A DNA stretch of 64,000 nt from Marinomonas polaris DSM 16579 (GTDB lineage: Bacteria; Pseudomonadota; Gammaproteobacteria; Pseudomonadales; Marinomonadaceae): assembly GCF_900129155.1 (NCBI RefSeq), contig NZ_FQVF01000018.1:53008-117007 (forward strand). Direction: 5' to 3'. The position numbers and the translations under genes are program-made. Positions 1 through 9,175 of the stretch are shown in pieces. The first letter of the stretch is position 1. Each line of letters begins with the position of its first letter. Under the pieces are notes generated by a model. It did not search any database and had not been told where the DNA came from. It saw only the letters and a list, made by a program, of their open reading frames with translations.

Positions 1-1317
1 GATGCCATATTTCAAGCTAAATGGTTGCCTAGTGAAGCTTGCCAACCTTACATGGACGATGAAAACCGAGTGCTAAGCTTGCCGCTTGCGCAAAACGTCG
101 CCAATCGCATTACCAATAAACCAGCGATTGTGATTGAAGCAAATTACAAACAAAAGAAGCAACCAGCGCCACTACCCTACAGTTTGTCAGCACTTCAAAT
201 TGATGCAGCAAAAGCATTTTCTCTTTCCGCCCAGCAAGTGTTAGATACTTGCCAAACTCTTTATGAGCGTCATCAGATAATCACCTACCCTAGATCCGAT
301 TGCCGTTATTTACCCACTCAACAGCACAAAGACGCTGCAGCTATTATCGCCGCTCTCACTCGTTCGGGAGGTGATATACAACAAGGCGCAGAGAACGCCG
401 ATGCATCACGAAAAAGTAAAGCGTGGAACGATAAACAAGTCACGGCTCACCACGCTATTATTCCAACAACTCAAGCTCACAAAGCGGCATCACTTTCCAA
501 AACAGAGGCGCTGGTATTTAACTTGATTGCCCGCCAATATCTTATGCAGTTTTATCCTGAATACGATTATTTGGCGTCTTACATCAAATTGGAAATTGAA
601 GGTGGGCTCTTTGAAGCGAAAGGTAACACACCTATTTCACTTGGCTGGAAAGCGCTTTTACCCAGTAAAAACAAATGCAAAGACCCTGAAGACGAAAACC
701 AAAACGAGCTACCAAAGCTAAGTAAGAATGAAGAACTCTGGTGTATACAAGGGCAAGTCCAAGAGAAAGTCACTACGCCACCGGCGGCTTTCACTGACGC
801 GACATTACTGGCTGCCATGACTGGTATCAGTCGCTTTGTGACTGATAAAGACATTCGAGCAATACTGAAAGAAACCGATGGCTTAGGTACAGAAGCAACG
901 CGAGCGAGCATTATAGAGTTACTTTTTAAACGTGGCTTTTTGATGAGACAAGGTAAACAAATTCACGCCAGCCAAACAGGGCGCGCCTTTATTGATTGTC
1001 TACCTAAGCAACTGGTCACTCCTGATATGACGGCAAAATGGGAGTCAGCTCTTAACAGTATTAGTCTTGGAGAAGCAAGTTATCAAGAATTCATGACAAA
1101 TTTAGAAGGCAACTTAAATCAGTTACTAAGTGCTTCCCGAGATATGCCGACATCCGCATTACAAAACCTACCGCCGCCAACAAAGAGTCCTTTCGCTAAA
1201 CGAAAAGGCTCAACAAACAAAAGGACGACAGGTACAAGAAAAACAACCGGAACGAAATCTATCAGTACAAAAACGACAAGCTCAAATACAAAAAGACGCT
1301 CAAAAGCGCCTTCTTAG
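1..1317 (+). CDS. topB: DNA topoisomerase III, C-terminal part (5' truncated by window)
   Basis: Type IA topoisomerase that relaxes negative supercoils and decatenates DNA by single-strand passage. The frame is open from base 1, so the start lies outside the window. About 438 residues are present, roughly the last two thirds of a typical TopB. The catalytic tyrosine is in the motif ITYPRSD, codon at 286-288; the HHAIIPT segment and the EATRASIIELLFKRG segment further on are typical of the TopB/TopA core. The C-terminus is a low-complexity Lys/Thr/Arg/Ser tail of about 40 residues, probably a nucleic-acid-binding extension, with no zinc-finger cysteine clusters. The family is clear; TopB rather than TopA is chosen from the missing zinc domains. 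Confidence 0.93.
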   Translation, partial: DAIFQAKWLPSEACQPYMDDENRVLSLPLAQNVANRITNKPAIVIEANYKQKKQPAPLPYSLSALQIDAAKAFSLSAQQVLDTCQTLYERHQIITYPRSDCRYLPTQQHKDAAAIIAALTRSGGDIQQGAENADASRKSKAWNDKQVTAHHAIIPTTQAHKAASLSKTEALVFNLIARQYLMQFYPEYDYLASYIKLEIEGGLFEAKGNTPISLGWKALLPSKNKCKDPEDENQNELPKLSKNEELWCIQGQVQEKVTTPPAAFTDATLLAAMTGISRFVTDKDIRAILKETDGLGTEATRASIIELLFKRGFLMRQGKQIHASQTGRAFIDCLPKQLVTPDMTAKWESALNSISLGEASYQEFMTNLEGNLNQLLSASRDMPTSALQNLPPPTKSPFAKRKGSTNKRTTGTRKTTGTKSISTKTTSSNTKRRSKAPS

Positions 1318-1358
1318 TCTATTCAATATTGTTCATTCCACATTTTATTAACGAACAA

Positions 1359-1979
1359 TCAACCGATCGCGAGCCATACACCAACACCAACCATTAATGT
1401 ACCAGCAATACGGTTCATGATGCGTACATTACCACTTTGCATAAGAATAGATTTCAAAGTTCTCCCGCCTGCAGCGTAAATAAGCAAACAAGTGAGTTCG
1501 AGCGTTAAAATGATGGCAATTAATACAATCAATTGACCAGTAAGTGGGCGACTAGCATCTAAAAAAGGTGGCAATAAAGCGACAAAAAAAGCCCAGCCCT
1601 TAGGATTAGCAATTGCGGTCACAAACCCTTGTGAGATTAAATCTAAACGTGAGGCAGGCTTGGCTCCAGCGGCGTCTGCTTTAATGGCCATTTTACCTTT
1701 AGACAACCACATCTGAATCCCAACGAAGGCAAGATAGGCACCGCCTATATATTTCAACACCATAAACACACTAGGATAATTCAATAATAATGCAGCAACA
1801 CCAATCGCGGATAAGATAGCCACAGTTGCAACACCTACTAACTCACCCAACATCATCCAAAGTGCGCGCTTAACGCCAATAGTCATTCCCAACGTCATGG
1901 CTAATGTCATACACATGCCTGGCGTAATAGAGACAAAAAAGAAGGTTGGTATAAAGGCGGAGAGCAGTGCTAAATTCAC
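1359..1979 (-). CDS. LysE/RhtB-family amino acid exporter
   Basis: A 206-residue inner-membrane protein with about six hydrophobic segments, the normal size for the LysE/RhtB translocator family, which exports amino acids such as lysine, threonine or homoserine lactone. The N-terminal SITPGMCMTLAMTLGMTIG matches the family signature region (xxPGPxxxxxxxxGxxxG), with Cys replacing the usual second Pro region. The segment ANPKGWAFFVALLPPFL in the middle is also characteristic. It is convergent with topB, 40 bp away. The substrate cannot be told from sequence. Confidence 0.88.
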   Translation of the reverse strand: MNLALLSAFIPTFFFVSITPGMCMTLAMTLGMTIGVKRALWMMLGELVGVATVAILSAIGVAALLLNYPSVFMVLKYIGGAYLAFVGIQMWLSKGKMAIKADAAGAKPASRLDLISQGFVTAIANPKGWAFFVALLPPFLDASRPLTGQLIVLIAIILTLELTCLLIYAAGGRTLKSILMQSGNVRIMNRIAGTLMVGVGVWLAIG

Positions 1980-2099
1980 AAGAGATCCTTATCTAACATG
2001 TAGTAATTTATGGGACAAAATTCTCATGACTTAGCATAAGTAGCAAGTACTAAAATACGGATAAATGGACTTGACCTTAAAATATCAACAGAAGGGAAA

Positions 2100-2882
2100 C
2101 TAAAAATGTTTTTTTGTTTTAAATGTGGAGTCCTCAATAAACTTGCTCCATTCATCATCCAACTCACCCTCATCTTCACTATCCATATTTTTAGTCATCT
2201 CTTCTTCTGCTTTTTGCAAAGCAAGATCGTCTTCAATTTCTTGCAGCAGATCTTTAAGCTTAAGAATAGCAGGTTGAGCTTCGACAGACTCTTTGATGGG
2301 CGTTAATTGCGACAAAGCCTCTTTATACATTTCTATAGCTGTGTCCATTTGACCACTCAAAAATGCCTTACGAGCAAGGTAGGCATGATAATCCGAATTA
2401 ACTTTGTAGTGATAAAAATTTAATAACTTACTGTATCGATAAACAACATCTTGATCGATGGTTTTTTCTTTCTGCGATAAAATTAAATAGGATTTGAAGG
2501 ACTCAAAGAGGCGCTTTACTTCTATTATAAGCAATTCATCATTCATCGGCTTAGCACGTCTTTTCTGCGTGTTCGTTTGGAACTCTGCCATTTCTTCTGC
2601 TAAATGACCGCGACGACGAGTTAATGTTGGATCTGGTTGCAATTCAATAAGCTGATCGTATATAGCGATCATTCGAGAAAATAACCACATTCTCATATCT
2701 TTGGGCTGATACTGGGGAGGCATCTCATCAAGATAGCGACGCACCTGACGCAATTGATTATTAAGCGTTGTCACTTTACGCAATTTTTCCAATCGAGCCT
2801 GCTCTTTTAACTGCAGAAAAATTGCGAAGGCAATAAATCCACCGATAACGAGCAAAAGCACTGTAATGGTAACGGCTGTCAT
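2100..2882 (-). CDS. Membrane-anchored protein of unknown function (paralogue of the next gene upstream)
   Basis: No family recognised. The 260-residue protein has one N-terminal transmembrane helix (residues about 4-24) followed by a charged, helical, probably cytoplasmic domain with coiled-coil character, and an acidic C-terminus (residues about 225-250). It resembles the protein encoded at 2973-3668 along its length: same anchor position, a YL/SLEM..xYxxxDxxxxL block after residue 50, and a block near residues 165-200 (DYHAYLARKAFLSGQMDTA) that looks like a TPR-type helix pair. The two genes lie in tandem, 90 bp apart, on the same strand downstream of the phosphate transporter, and are probably co-transcribed. 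Function unknown. Confidence 0.8.
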   Translation of the reverse strand: MTAVTITVLLLVIGGFIAFAIFLQLKEQARLEKLRKVTTLNNQLRQVRRYLDEMPPQYQPKDMRMWLFSRMIAIYDQLIELQPDPTLTRRRGHLAEEMAEFQTNTQKRRAKPMNDELLIIEVKRLFESFKSYLILSQKEKTIDQDVVYRYSKLLNFYHYKVNSDYHAYLARKAFLSGQMDTAIEMYKEALSQLTPIKESVEAQPAILKLKDLLQEIEDDLALQKAEEEMTKNMDSEDEGELDDEWSKFIEDSTFKTKKHF

Positions 2883-2972
2883 ATGATGAGTAGTTTACCT
2901 TAGTAATATTTATATACGAAACGCCTGCAGGCTTCAAAAGTACGAATACGAATAAAATTCGCCAACTTACTT

Positions 2973-3668
2973 CTATTTGAGCTCCGCTTTATTGTTCTTT
3001 GAAAATAAAACCTTTTCAACTTCCTGTATCATGCTTTGTAGACGTGCCATCTCTCTTTTTGAGCTACTCACAGAAGCATTTTTTTCCATAACTGATAACG
3101 CAATTCGATATTTTTCTAGCGCTCTATTTTTCCTATCATTATCTAAATCAAGTCTAGCCTGCCGTACTAAAAGATCGCGATAAGCCAAAGCATGCGCATA
3201 ACGTATCAAAACAATATGATGCCTTATTATTACTCTACTCGCACCATAACTTTCACCCATGCTTCTCAACTCTCTGAGCATAAATTGAAGTGAGTTTTGG
3301 ATTTGATCTAACTGCTCTTGACTGACGACACGATCCTTTGCTGTTACTTGACGCCCTAACTTCAGTTCTGTCAACAGTCTTAGTAGATCAGCCTGCTTTG
3401 AAACAAACTCCGACTTATAATTAGATGTCACAAGTTGAGTTATAACAGAAAGCAAATATTCTATGAGAAAGATTTTGGTATCTCTCGCCATGTAACGATC
3501 AGAAATCATTTCTAATGAATAAAGTAAGCGATCACTTCGATTCGATAAACGAGAAAGTAGCTTCTTTTTTAACTCCCTTTGATGTCTTCTCCAACGGAAA
3601 AAAGCAGGCAGCAAGCAAAGAACGGCCAAAAAGATAACGGCAACTAAAATCAACATACTTAATTTCAT
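2973..3668 (-). CDS. Membrane-anchored protein of unknown function (first of a tandem pair)
   Basis: A 231-residue protein with one N-terminal transmembrane helix (residues about 4-23), a basic stop-transfer stretch (RWRRHQRELKKK) and then an all-helical domain predicted to face the cytoplasm. No enzyme motif is visible. It shares its plan and patchy sequence similarity with the protein at 2100-2882, suggesting an old gene duplication. The closing third (NRALEKYRIALSVMEK) resembles a tetratricopeptide-like helix and may bind a partner protein. Function unknown; the reading frame is secure from length and lack of competing frames. Confidence 0.78.
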   Translation of the reverse strand: MKLSMLILVAVIFLAVLCLLPAFFRWRRHQRELKKKLLSRLSNRSDRLLYSLEMISDRYMARDTKIFLIEYLLSVITQLVTSNYKSEFVSKQADLLRLLTELKLGRQVTAKDRVVSQEQLDQIQNSLQFMLRELRSMGESYGASRVIIRHHIVLIRYAHALAYRDLLVRQARLDLDNDRKNRALEKYRIALSVMEKNASVSSSKREMARLQSMIQEVEKVLFSKNNKAELK

Positions 3669-3753
3669 TACTTAATAGTTACCTAAGTTGCGACTTTATA
3701 TAGAAATAAAAAAGTAACTTACTTTTATATAACACAGACGGCGGGATGAAAAC

Positions 3754-3784
3754 AAAAAAAGATCAGAGAAGCTGATCTTTTTTT
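3754..3784 (-). terminator. Rho-independent terminator of the phosphate transporter gene
   Basis: A 13-bp stem (AAAAAAAGATCAG paired with CTGATCTTTTTTT) with a 5-nt loop lies 19 bp after the PiT stop codon. The run of seven A on the + strand gives the T-tract on the - strand; the symmetrical tract means it could work in both directions. Confidence 0.85.
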
Positions 3785-3802
3785 GTTTATCTTGAAAGAG
3801 AC

Positions 3803-5377
3803 TTATCGAGAAACAGAAAAGCCGAGTAACATATAAAAAATTATAGCTGAAAGTACAGCAGAAGCAGGAACAGTAATCACCCATGCAGCAGCAATACGTA
3901 ACAAAGCAGAGCGTTTCACCAATTCTTTCTTCGTTGCTTTCTTCAAGCCTTTACGTTCTTCAGATGAGATAGGGGATGAAGCTTGCGCGGCTTTCAATTC
4001 TTTCAAAATTGCACGCTTTTCCTCGACATCCGCCAACTTGAAACGTTTCACAAACTCTTGTGTTTGCTGACCATTGTGACCCGCAGATTCTGAATGAGAA
4101 ATGATAGACGCCAGTTTTTTCTCATACGATTGTTTCAAGTACTCACGTAAGAAACCAACACCAAAGATCCCGCCCACAGCAATGTGAGTAGAACTAACAG
4201 GTAAACCAAGCTGAGAAGCGACAATTACCGTAATAGCAGCTGCCATGGCAACACAAAAAGCTCGTGTTTTATCCAATTCAGTGATTTCAGATCCGACCGT
4301 TTTGATAAGCTTAGGACCAAATAGAGCAAGACCAACAGCAATACCAATACCACCAACCATCATAATCCAAATAGGGATCGATGCTTTGCTAGAAACAGCA
4401 CCAGTCATTAAAGCATCATTAATAGCAGCAAGTGGCCCAATCGCATTGGCAACATCGTTAGCACCATGAGCAAAGCTAAGCAAAGCAGCAGATACAATAA
4501 GAGGAAGTGTAAATAAACTATTCACAGCATCTTTATCATTTTTCAATGCAGTTGCCGCTTTATCGATCATAGGACGAATGAGGAAGTAAACAGTTAATGC
4601 AATTGCAAAAGCGATCATCGCTGCCGTAACAAAATCTAGCTTCCAAAGATGTTTAAGACCTTTAAGAATAAGATACGTTGAGAACGCCCAAACCATTAGG
4701 CCAACTAATAAAGGTACAACCTTTTTAGCCGCATCAATCATGTCGCTTTTATAGGTAATTGAACGTTTGATATACATTAGGAATAACGCAGCGATCACGC
4801 CCCCCATCACTGGCGAAATGATCCAGCTAGCAACAATCGCAATCAATTTATCCCAATTCGCAATATCCCAACCGCCAGCAGCAATACCTGCACCAAGTAC
4901 ACCACCAACAATAGAATGAGTTGTCGAAACAGGAGCACCAAGATAGGTCGCTAAGTTTAGCCAAATTGCACCAGCTAATAAGGCCGCCATCATAACCCAA
5001 ATAAAGGTTTCAGCGTCGCCAATTGAATTAGGATTAATAATGCCATTTTTAATAGTACCAACAACTGTACCACCGGCAATCAAAGCACCAGCAGCTTCAA
5101 AAACAGCAGCTATCAAAATTGCTCCAGTCATGGATAAGGCTTTAGACCCTACCGCTGGCCCAACATTGTTAGCCACATCATTAGCGCCAATATTTACGGC
5201 CATGTAGGCGCCAATTGCCGCTGCGATGGCTAATATAGATAAATTAGAAACCCCAACACCATTAGCTGAAGCATAAAAACCTGATAGCAAAACAAAGGCT
5301 AAGGCAATCAATACACGGACAAACTCATGACCACTCAATAACGTGGATTCTTCTTTCGGGTTATTTGTAAGATCCAT
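3803..5377 (-). CDS. PiT-family inorganic phosphate transporter
   Basis: A low-affinity inner-membrane phosphate symporter of 524 residues, similar in length to E. coli PitA (499). Both halves of the inverted-topology fold carry the family signature: NIGANDVANNVGPAVGSKAL near residue 65 and AHGANDVANAIGPL in the second half, together with the PVSTTHSIVGG and PVSSTHIAVGG loops. A large hydrophilic segment rich in Lys and Glu (residues about 415-480, EKRAILKELKAAQ) lies before the last helix, as in other Pit proteins. It is a single transcription unit with its own terminator at 3754-3784. No convincing Pho box was seen upstream. Confidence 0.95.
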   Translation of the reverse strand: MDLTNNPKEESTLLSGHEFVRVLIALAFVLLSGFYASANGVGVSNLSILAIAAAIGAYMAVNIGANDVANNVGPAVGSKALSMTGAILIAAVFEAAGALIAGGTVVGTIKNGIINPNSIGDAETFIWVMMAALLAGAIWLNLATYLGAPVSTTHSIVGGVLGAGIAAGGWDIANWDKLIAIVASWIISPVMGGVIAALFLMYIKRSITYKSDMIDAAKKVVPLLVGLMVWAFSTYLILKGLKHLWKLDFVTAAMIAFAIALTVYFLIRPMIDKAATALKNDKDAVNSLFTLPLIVSAALLSFAHGANDVANAIGPLAAINDALMTGAVSSKASIPIWIMMVGGIGIAVGLALFGPKLIKTVGSEITELDKTRAFCVAMAAAITVIVASQLGLPVSSTHIAVGGIFGVGFLREYLKQSYEKKLASIISHSESAGHNGQQTQEFVKRFKLADVEEKRAILKELKAAQASSPISSEERKGLKKATKKELVKRSALLRIAAAWVITVPASAVLSAIIFYMLLGFSVSR

Positions 5378-5596
5378 ACGGGCTCTTCTTTCTATAATTA
5401 ATCTATGCCAAACCGTTGATAATTTAAACGATGCTTAAACTACCGACGACATGCTTATCCTAGCATCCCAAATAAATTTGGCTCTCAATTCATCCCGTCA
5501 CATTTTTTGAAAAATGTAAATTCGGCGCCATTCTACACTGGGAGTCTTCAGATAAAAACCCCTAAACTTGCTGATAGCTACGACTCGAAAAAGGAC

Positions 5597-5620
5597 AAAA
5601 AAAGTGCCTAAATAGGCACT
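5597..5620 (-). terminator. Rho-independent terminator after L-serine dehydratase
   Basis: Perfect 8-bp stem AGTGCCTA / TAGGCACT with an AA loop at 5603-5620, flanked at 5597-5602 by A residues that become the T-tract on the - strand. It lies 60 bp beyond the sdaA stop codon. Confidence 0.8.
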
Positions 5621-5680
5621 GAATGAAAAGATACTACAGAAATATGACTGTTTTGTTACAAATATAATATTACTAAGCAG

Positions 5681-7063
5681 CTAGCATTCAATCACATTGA
5701 CGGCTAGTCCGCCTCGAGATGTTTCTTTGTACTTATCATTCATATCTCTTCCTGTGTCTCGCATGGTACGAATGACTTTATCGAGGGAAACATAATGCGT
5801 TCCATCGCCCCGAAGTGCCATACTCGCAGAGTTAATGGCTTTAATTGATGCCATGGCATTGCGCTCTATACAAGGCACTTGCACCAAACCACCAATAGGG
5901 TCACAAGTCAGACCCAAATTATGTTCCATACCAATTTCTGCCGCGTTTTCTATTTGTTCAGGAGAACCGCCTGTCGCCGCTGCCAATCCAGCCGCAGCCA
6001 TAGCACAAGCCGATCCCACTTCCCCTTGGCAACCCACTTCAGCACCAGAAATAGACGCATTTTCTTTGAACAACAACCCGATAGCCGCTGCAGTAAGGAA
6101 AAAATTAATCACGCCCTCTTCACTAGAACGAGGACAAAACTCCCAATAATAATGCAATACAGCCGGAATAATTCCCGCTGCACCGTTTGTCGGAGCCGTT
6201 ACTACACGCCCACCAGCGGCATTTTCTTCATTCACTGCCAAGGCATAAAGATTGACCCAATCCATAGCACCTAACGATGGTGTAATCATATCCATGCGTG
6301 TTTTACTGGTTAAATCTCTGTATAGGCTAGCGGCTCTACGCTTTACTTTTAGTCCACCAGGTAAGATTCCTTCACTACGAATACCTTGCTGGACACAGGC
6401 CCTCATTACAGACCAGATGGAAAGAATGCCTTGCTTGATTTCATCTTCGGTCCGCCAATGTTTTTCATTTTCCATCATGATCTGCGCAATGCTTTTGTCT
6501 TGTGCTCGACAAAGCTGAATCAATGTTTCGGCGCTATGAAACACATGAGGAAGTTCAGTGGCATCCTCAACCAACGCCACATTTCCGTGCTCATCTTCCT
6601 GCACAATGAAGCCACCACCAACTGAATAAAAGGTCGCTTGGTGAATTACTTGGCCTTCAGTATCAAAGGCAACCAACACCATGCCATTAGCATGAAAGTC
6701 TAAACGATCAATACGGTGATAAATTAAGTCTGTCGTGACATCAATAAAAATAGGCCGCTGAGCCAATAGATTAAGATGTGAAGATGTCTCTATTTGCTCA
6801 ACTCGCTCATTAACACGGCTAGGATCAATCAAATCTGGCAGTTCACCTTCAAGCCCCATTAAAACTGCTGATCCAGTACCATGTCCTTTCCCAGTAGCAC
6901 CAAGCGAGCCATATAAATCAATTTTTAACCGACTCACTTTAGGTAATAGATGCCGATCTTGTAACTGATGAACAAATTGATTTGCAGCCACCATAGGGCC
7001 AACTGTATGAGAGCTGGAAGGACCAATTCCCACTTTAAAAAGGTCAAATAAACTGATTGCCAT
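5681..7063 (-). CDS. sdaA: L-serine ammonia-lyase (iron-sulfur type, single chain)
   Basis: Deaminates L-serine to pyruvate and ammonia using a [4Fe-4S] cluster. The 460-residue length is that of the single-chain SdaA/SdaB/TdcG enzymes. The N-terminal beta domain opens with [12 protein letters not shown] (residues 12-23), a family hallmark. The catalytic domain has the cluster cysteines in [20 protein letters not shown] and [20 protein letters not shown], and the [18 protein letters not shown] stretch. Transcribed alone, with a terminator at 5597-5620 and a perfect palindrome (7160-7175) about 100 bp upstream of the start. A ribosome site (GAGGGAAAAGG) precedes the ATG. SdaA versus SdaB cannot be decided. 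Confidence 0.96.
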   Translation of the reverse strand: MAISLFDLFKVGIGPSSSHTVGPMVAANQFVHQLQDRHLLPKVSRLKIDLYGSLGATGKGHGTGSAVLMGLEGELPDLIDPSRVNERVEQIETSSHLNLLAQRPIFIDVTTDLIYHRIDRLDFHANGMVLVAFDTEGQVIHQATFYSVGGGFIVQEDEHGNVALVEDATELPHVFHSAETLIQLCRAQDKSIAQIMMENEKHWRTEDEIKQGILSIWSVMRACVQQGIRSEGILPGGLKVKRRAASLYRDLTSKTRMDMITPSLGAMDWVNLYALAVNEENAAGGRVVTAPTNGAAGIIPAVLHYYWEFCPRSSEEGVINFFLTAAAIGLLFKENASISGAEVGCQGEVGSACAMAAAGLAAATGGSPEQIENAAEIGMEHNLGLTCDPIGGLVQVPCIERNAMASIKAINSASMALRGDGTHYVSLDKVIRTMRDTGRDMNDKYKETSRGGLAVNVIEC

Positions 7064-7159
7064 AGCCTTTTCCCTCTGCCGATAAATGCTTTTTTACACG
7101 GCGATTAAAATACAAAGTACGAGTTCAATGGCAAAAGAAATTATCACTTATGAGATAAA

Positions 7160-7175
7160 GTTTCCAATTGGAAAC
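7160..7175. promoter_or_regulatory. Perfect 16-bp palindrome upstream of sdaA (candidate operator)
   Basis: GTTTCCAATTGGAAAC is completely self-complementary and lies in the 300-bp spacer between sdaA and the aldehyde dehydrogenase, about 97 bp before the sdaA ATG. Its position upstream of sdaA and away from the terminator of the neighbouring gene suggests a transcription-factor site. The factor is not identified. Confidence 0.5.
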
Positions 7176-7290
7176 AGATTTTTTTTGTCTATATCAATTA
7201 CAAGTTTCGAAAGAGGCAACTTTTTGACGTTTAAAGATCATTATATTGGTGATGAAATTAGTCCTTAAAGTAGAAAAGAAAAGAAAAGAA

Positions 7291-7322
7291 AAAAACCAAA
7301 AGACCGAAATCTTTTGGTTTTT
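7291..7322 (-). terminator. Rho-independent terminator of the aldehyde dehydrogenase gene
   Basis: A 13-bp perfect stem (AAAAACCAAAAGA / TCTTTTGGTTTTT) around a 6-nt loop, 41 bp beyond the stop codon of the aldehyde dehydrogenase. The A-rich left flank gives the T-tract on the - strand. Confidence 0.88.
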
Positions 7323-7363
7323 CATTATTATTCATGATGAGTCAGCGATCTACTTTGACTGAA

Positions 7364-8881
7364 TTAAAAGAATCCTAATGGATTCACATCATAGCTTATC
7401 AGCATGTTTTTAGTTTGTTGGTAGTGCTCCAGAGCGATTTTATGAGTCTCACGACCAACACCAGATTTTTTATAACCACCAAAAGCAGAGTGAGCTGGAT
7501 ACTGGTGATAACAGTTCATCCAAACGCGACCGGCTTCTAGGTTACGCCCCATACGATACGCAAGGTTGGTATCACGCGTCCAAACCCCAGCACCTAAACC
7601 AAATTCACTGTCATTGGCGATAGCAAGTGCTTCAGCCTCGTCTTTAAACGTCGTCACACTGACAACTGGACCAAAGATTTCTTCTTGGAAGATACGCATG
7701 CTATTAGAGCCTTTGAACAAGGTTGGCTGTACATAGAAACCTTTATCCAAACCATCTACCGATTCGATGCCACCACCAATTAATAGTTCCGCCCCCTCTT
7801 CTTTACCGATATCAATGTAACTCAATATTTTATCAAACTGCTGCTTAGATGCCTGAGCACCAACTTGCACGTCAGTATCCAATGGGTTGCCGCGTTTAAT
7901 AGTTTTAGTACGTTCAATAACCAATGCCATGAACTCATCATAGATAGATTCATGGATCAAGGCACGAGATGGACAAGTACAAACTTCACCTTGGTTAAAG
8001 AAAGCCAACACCAAACCTTCAACACATTTGCTGATAAAAGCTTCTTCATGTTGCATGACGTCTGCAAAGTAGATATTCGGCGACTTACCACCTAACTCAA
8101 CCGTAGAAGGAATGATATTCTCTGCCGCACATTTCAAAATATGCGAACCAACTGGCGTCGACCCAGTAAAGGCAATTTTGGCAATACGTTTACTGGTCGC
8201 TAGCGCTTCACCCGCTTCTTTACCATAACCGTTGACGATATTAAGCACACCTGGTGGTAGAAGGTCCTGAATCACTTTGACCAATTCAAGAATAGAGGCT
8301 GGTGTTTGCTCTGCTGGTTTTAGAACCACACAGTTACCAGCGGCAAGCGCTGGAGCAAGTTTCCATGCAGCCATCAAGATCGGAAAGTTCCAAGGAATAA
8401 TTTGACCAACAACACCTAATGGCTCGTGAAAATGATACGCCACAGTATGTTCGTCTAACTCAGCCGTACTGCCTTCTTGCGCACGTAAACAGCCAGCAAA
8501 ATAACGAAAGTGATCTGCTGCTAAAGGAATATCTGCGTTCAAGGTTTCGCGAACTGCTTTACCATTGTCCCATGTTTCGGCTACAGCAAGTGCTTCTAGG
8601 TTTTGCTCGATGCGATCTGCAATTTTCAACAATATATTGGAACGATTAGTAACGGATGTTTTACCCCAAGCCGCGCGTGCAGCATGTGCAGCATCTAGGG
8701 CTAAATTGATGTCTTCTTCAGTAGAACGAGGAATTCGACAAAATACTTCGCCATTAACTGGGCTAATATTATCGAAGTATTGACCTTTCACCGGTGCGAC
8801 CCATTTACCGCCGATAAAATTACCGTACTCAGCTTCAAACGTAATAAGGCTACCGTTAGTACCAGGTTGAGCGTAGATCAT
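7364..8881 (-). CDS. exaC: NAD-dependent aldehyde dehydrogenase, ExaC/AldB type
   Basis: Oxidises acetaldehyde and similar aldehydes to acids. From the ATG at 8881 the protein has 506 residues, exactly the length of P. aeruginosa ExaC, and begins [10 protein letters not shown] like that enzyme; the ribosome site GGAG lies 8 nt upstream, so the longer in-frame start at 8944 was not used. Visible motifs: [20 protein letters not shown] (cofactor site), FTGSTPVGS, the general-base glutamate in VELGGKSPN, and the catalytic cysteine in [15 protein letters not shown] divergent AraC-type regulator starts 295 bp away and may control it. Terminator at 7291-7322. Confidence 0.95.
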   Translation of the reverse strand: MIYAQPGTNGSLITFEAEYGNFIGGKWVAPVKGQYFDNISPVNGEVFCRIPRSTEEDINLALDAAHAARAAWGKTSVTNRSNILLKIADRIEQNLEALAVAETWDNGKAVRETLNADIPLAADHFRYFAGCLRAQEGSTAELDEHTVAYHFHEPLGVVGQIIPWNFPILMAAWKLAPALAAGNCVVLKPAEQTPASILELVKVIQDLLPPGVLNIVNGYGKEAGEALATSKRIAKIAFTGSTPVGSHILKCAAENIIPSTVELGGKSPNIYFADVMQHEEAFISKCVEGLVLAFFNQGEVCTCPSRALIHESIYDEFMALVIERTKTIKRGNPLDTDVQVGAQASKQQFDKILSYIDIGKEEGAELLIGGGIESVDGLDKGFYVQPTLFKGSNSMRIFQEEIFGPVVSVTTFKDEAEALAIANDSEFGLGAGVWTRDTNLAYRMGRNLEAGRVWMNCYHQYPAHSAFGGYKKSGVGRETHKIALEHYQQTKNMLISYDVNPLGFF

Positions 8882-8912
8882 AAAATATTCTCCATTCTTG
8901 TTGTTTTTATTT

Positions 8913-8964
8913 AAAGAGGACTTTGATGCCTGCTGCACTCGCAACTTCGTGCAAAGCTCTCTTT
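8913..8964 (-). other. Imperfect hairpin in the leader of the aldehyde dehydrogenase mRNA
   Basis: Arms AAAGAGGACTTTG (8913-8925) and CAAAGCTCTCTTT (8952-8964) pair at 11 of 13 positions. On the - strand the structure would end about 32 nt before the exaC ATG. No T-tract follows, so it is not a terminator. It may be an mRNA fold or a protein-binding dyad; function unknown. Confidence 0.35.
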
Positions 8965-9175
8965 AGGTTTTTAATCTTTGTTTTAACCTTGATAGTAAGA
9001 GTAGGAAGAAAACGAGAAGAAAACTTGCCTGTGAGTCCATGAAACTTGTCTAGCGATCCATTTCTGCTGTGCTTTAGTATTGACCCACGAGCAAGCAAGA
9101 GTGATGATGAGTAAAAGATAATTAGCCACGCCGCACAATTAAAATAAAAAACATTGAGACAAAAGAGGTGTGTAA

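Noticed and set aside
1320..1358. Weak inverted repeat between topB and the LysE-type gene
   Set aside because: Seven paired bases around an 18-base loop without a T-tract; not convincing as a terminator.
5500..5517. Small hairpin ACATTTTT/AAAAATGT near the phosphate transporter promoter
   Set aside because: Short, A/T only and typical of AT-rich spacers; it does not match a Pho box.
7086..7268. 60-codon + strand frame upstream of sdaA
   Set aside because: Low-complexity AT-rich frame across the sdaA promoter and palindrome; no convincing ribosome site or downstream unit.
8907..9098. 63-codon - strand frame between exaC and the AraC gene
   Set aside because: Runs through the leader hairpin and the divergent promoter region, has no good ribosome site and no recognisable similarity; treated as chance.
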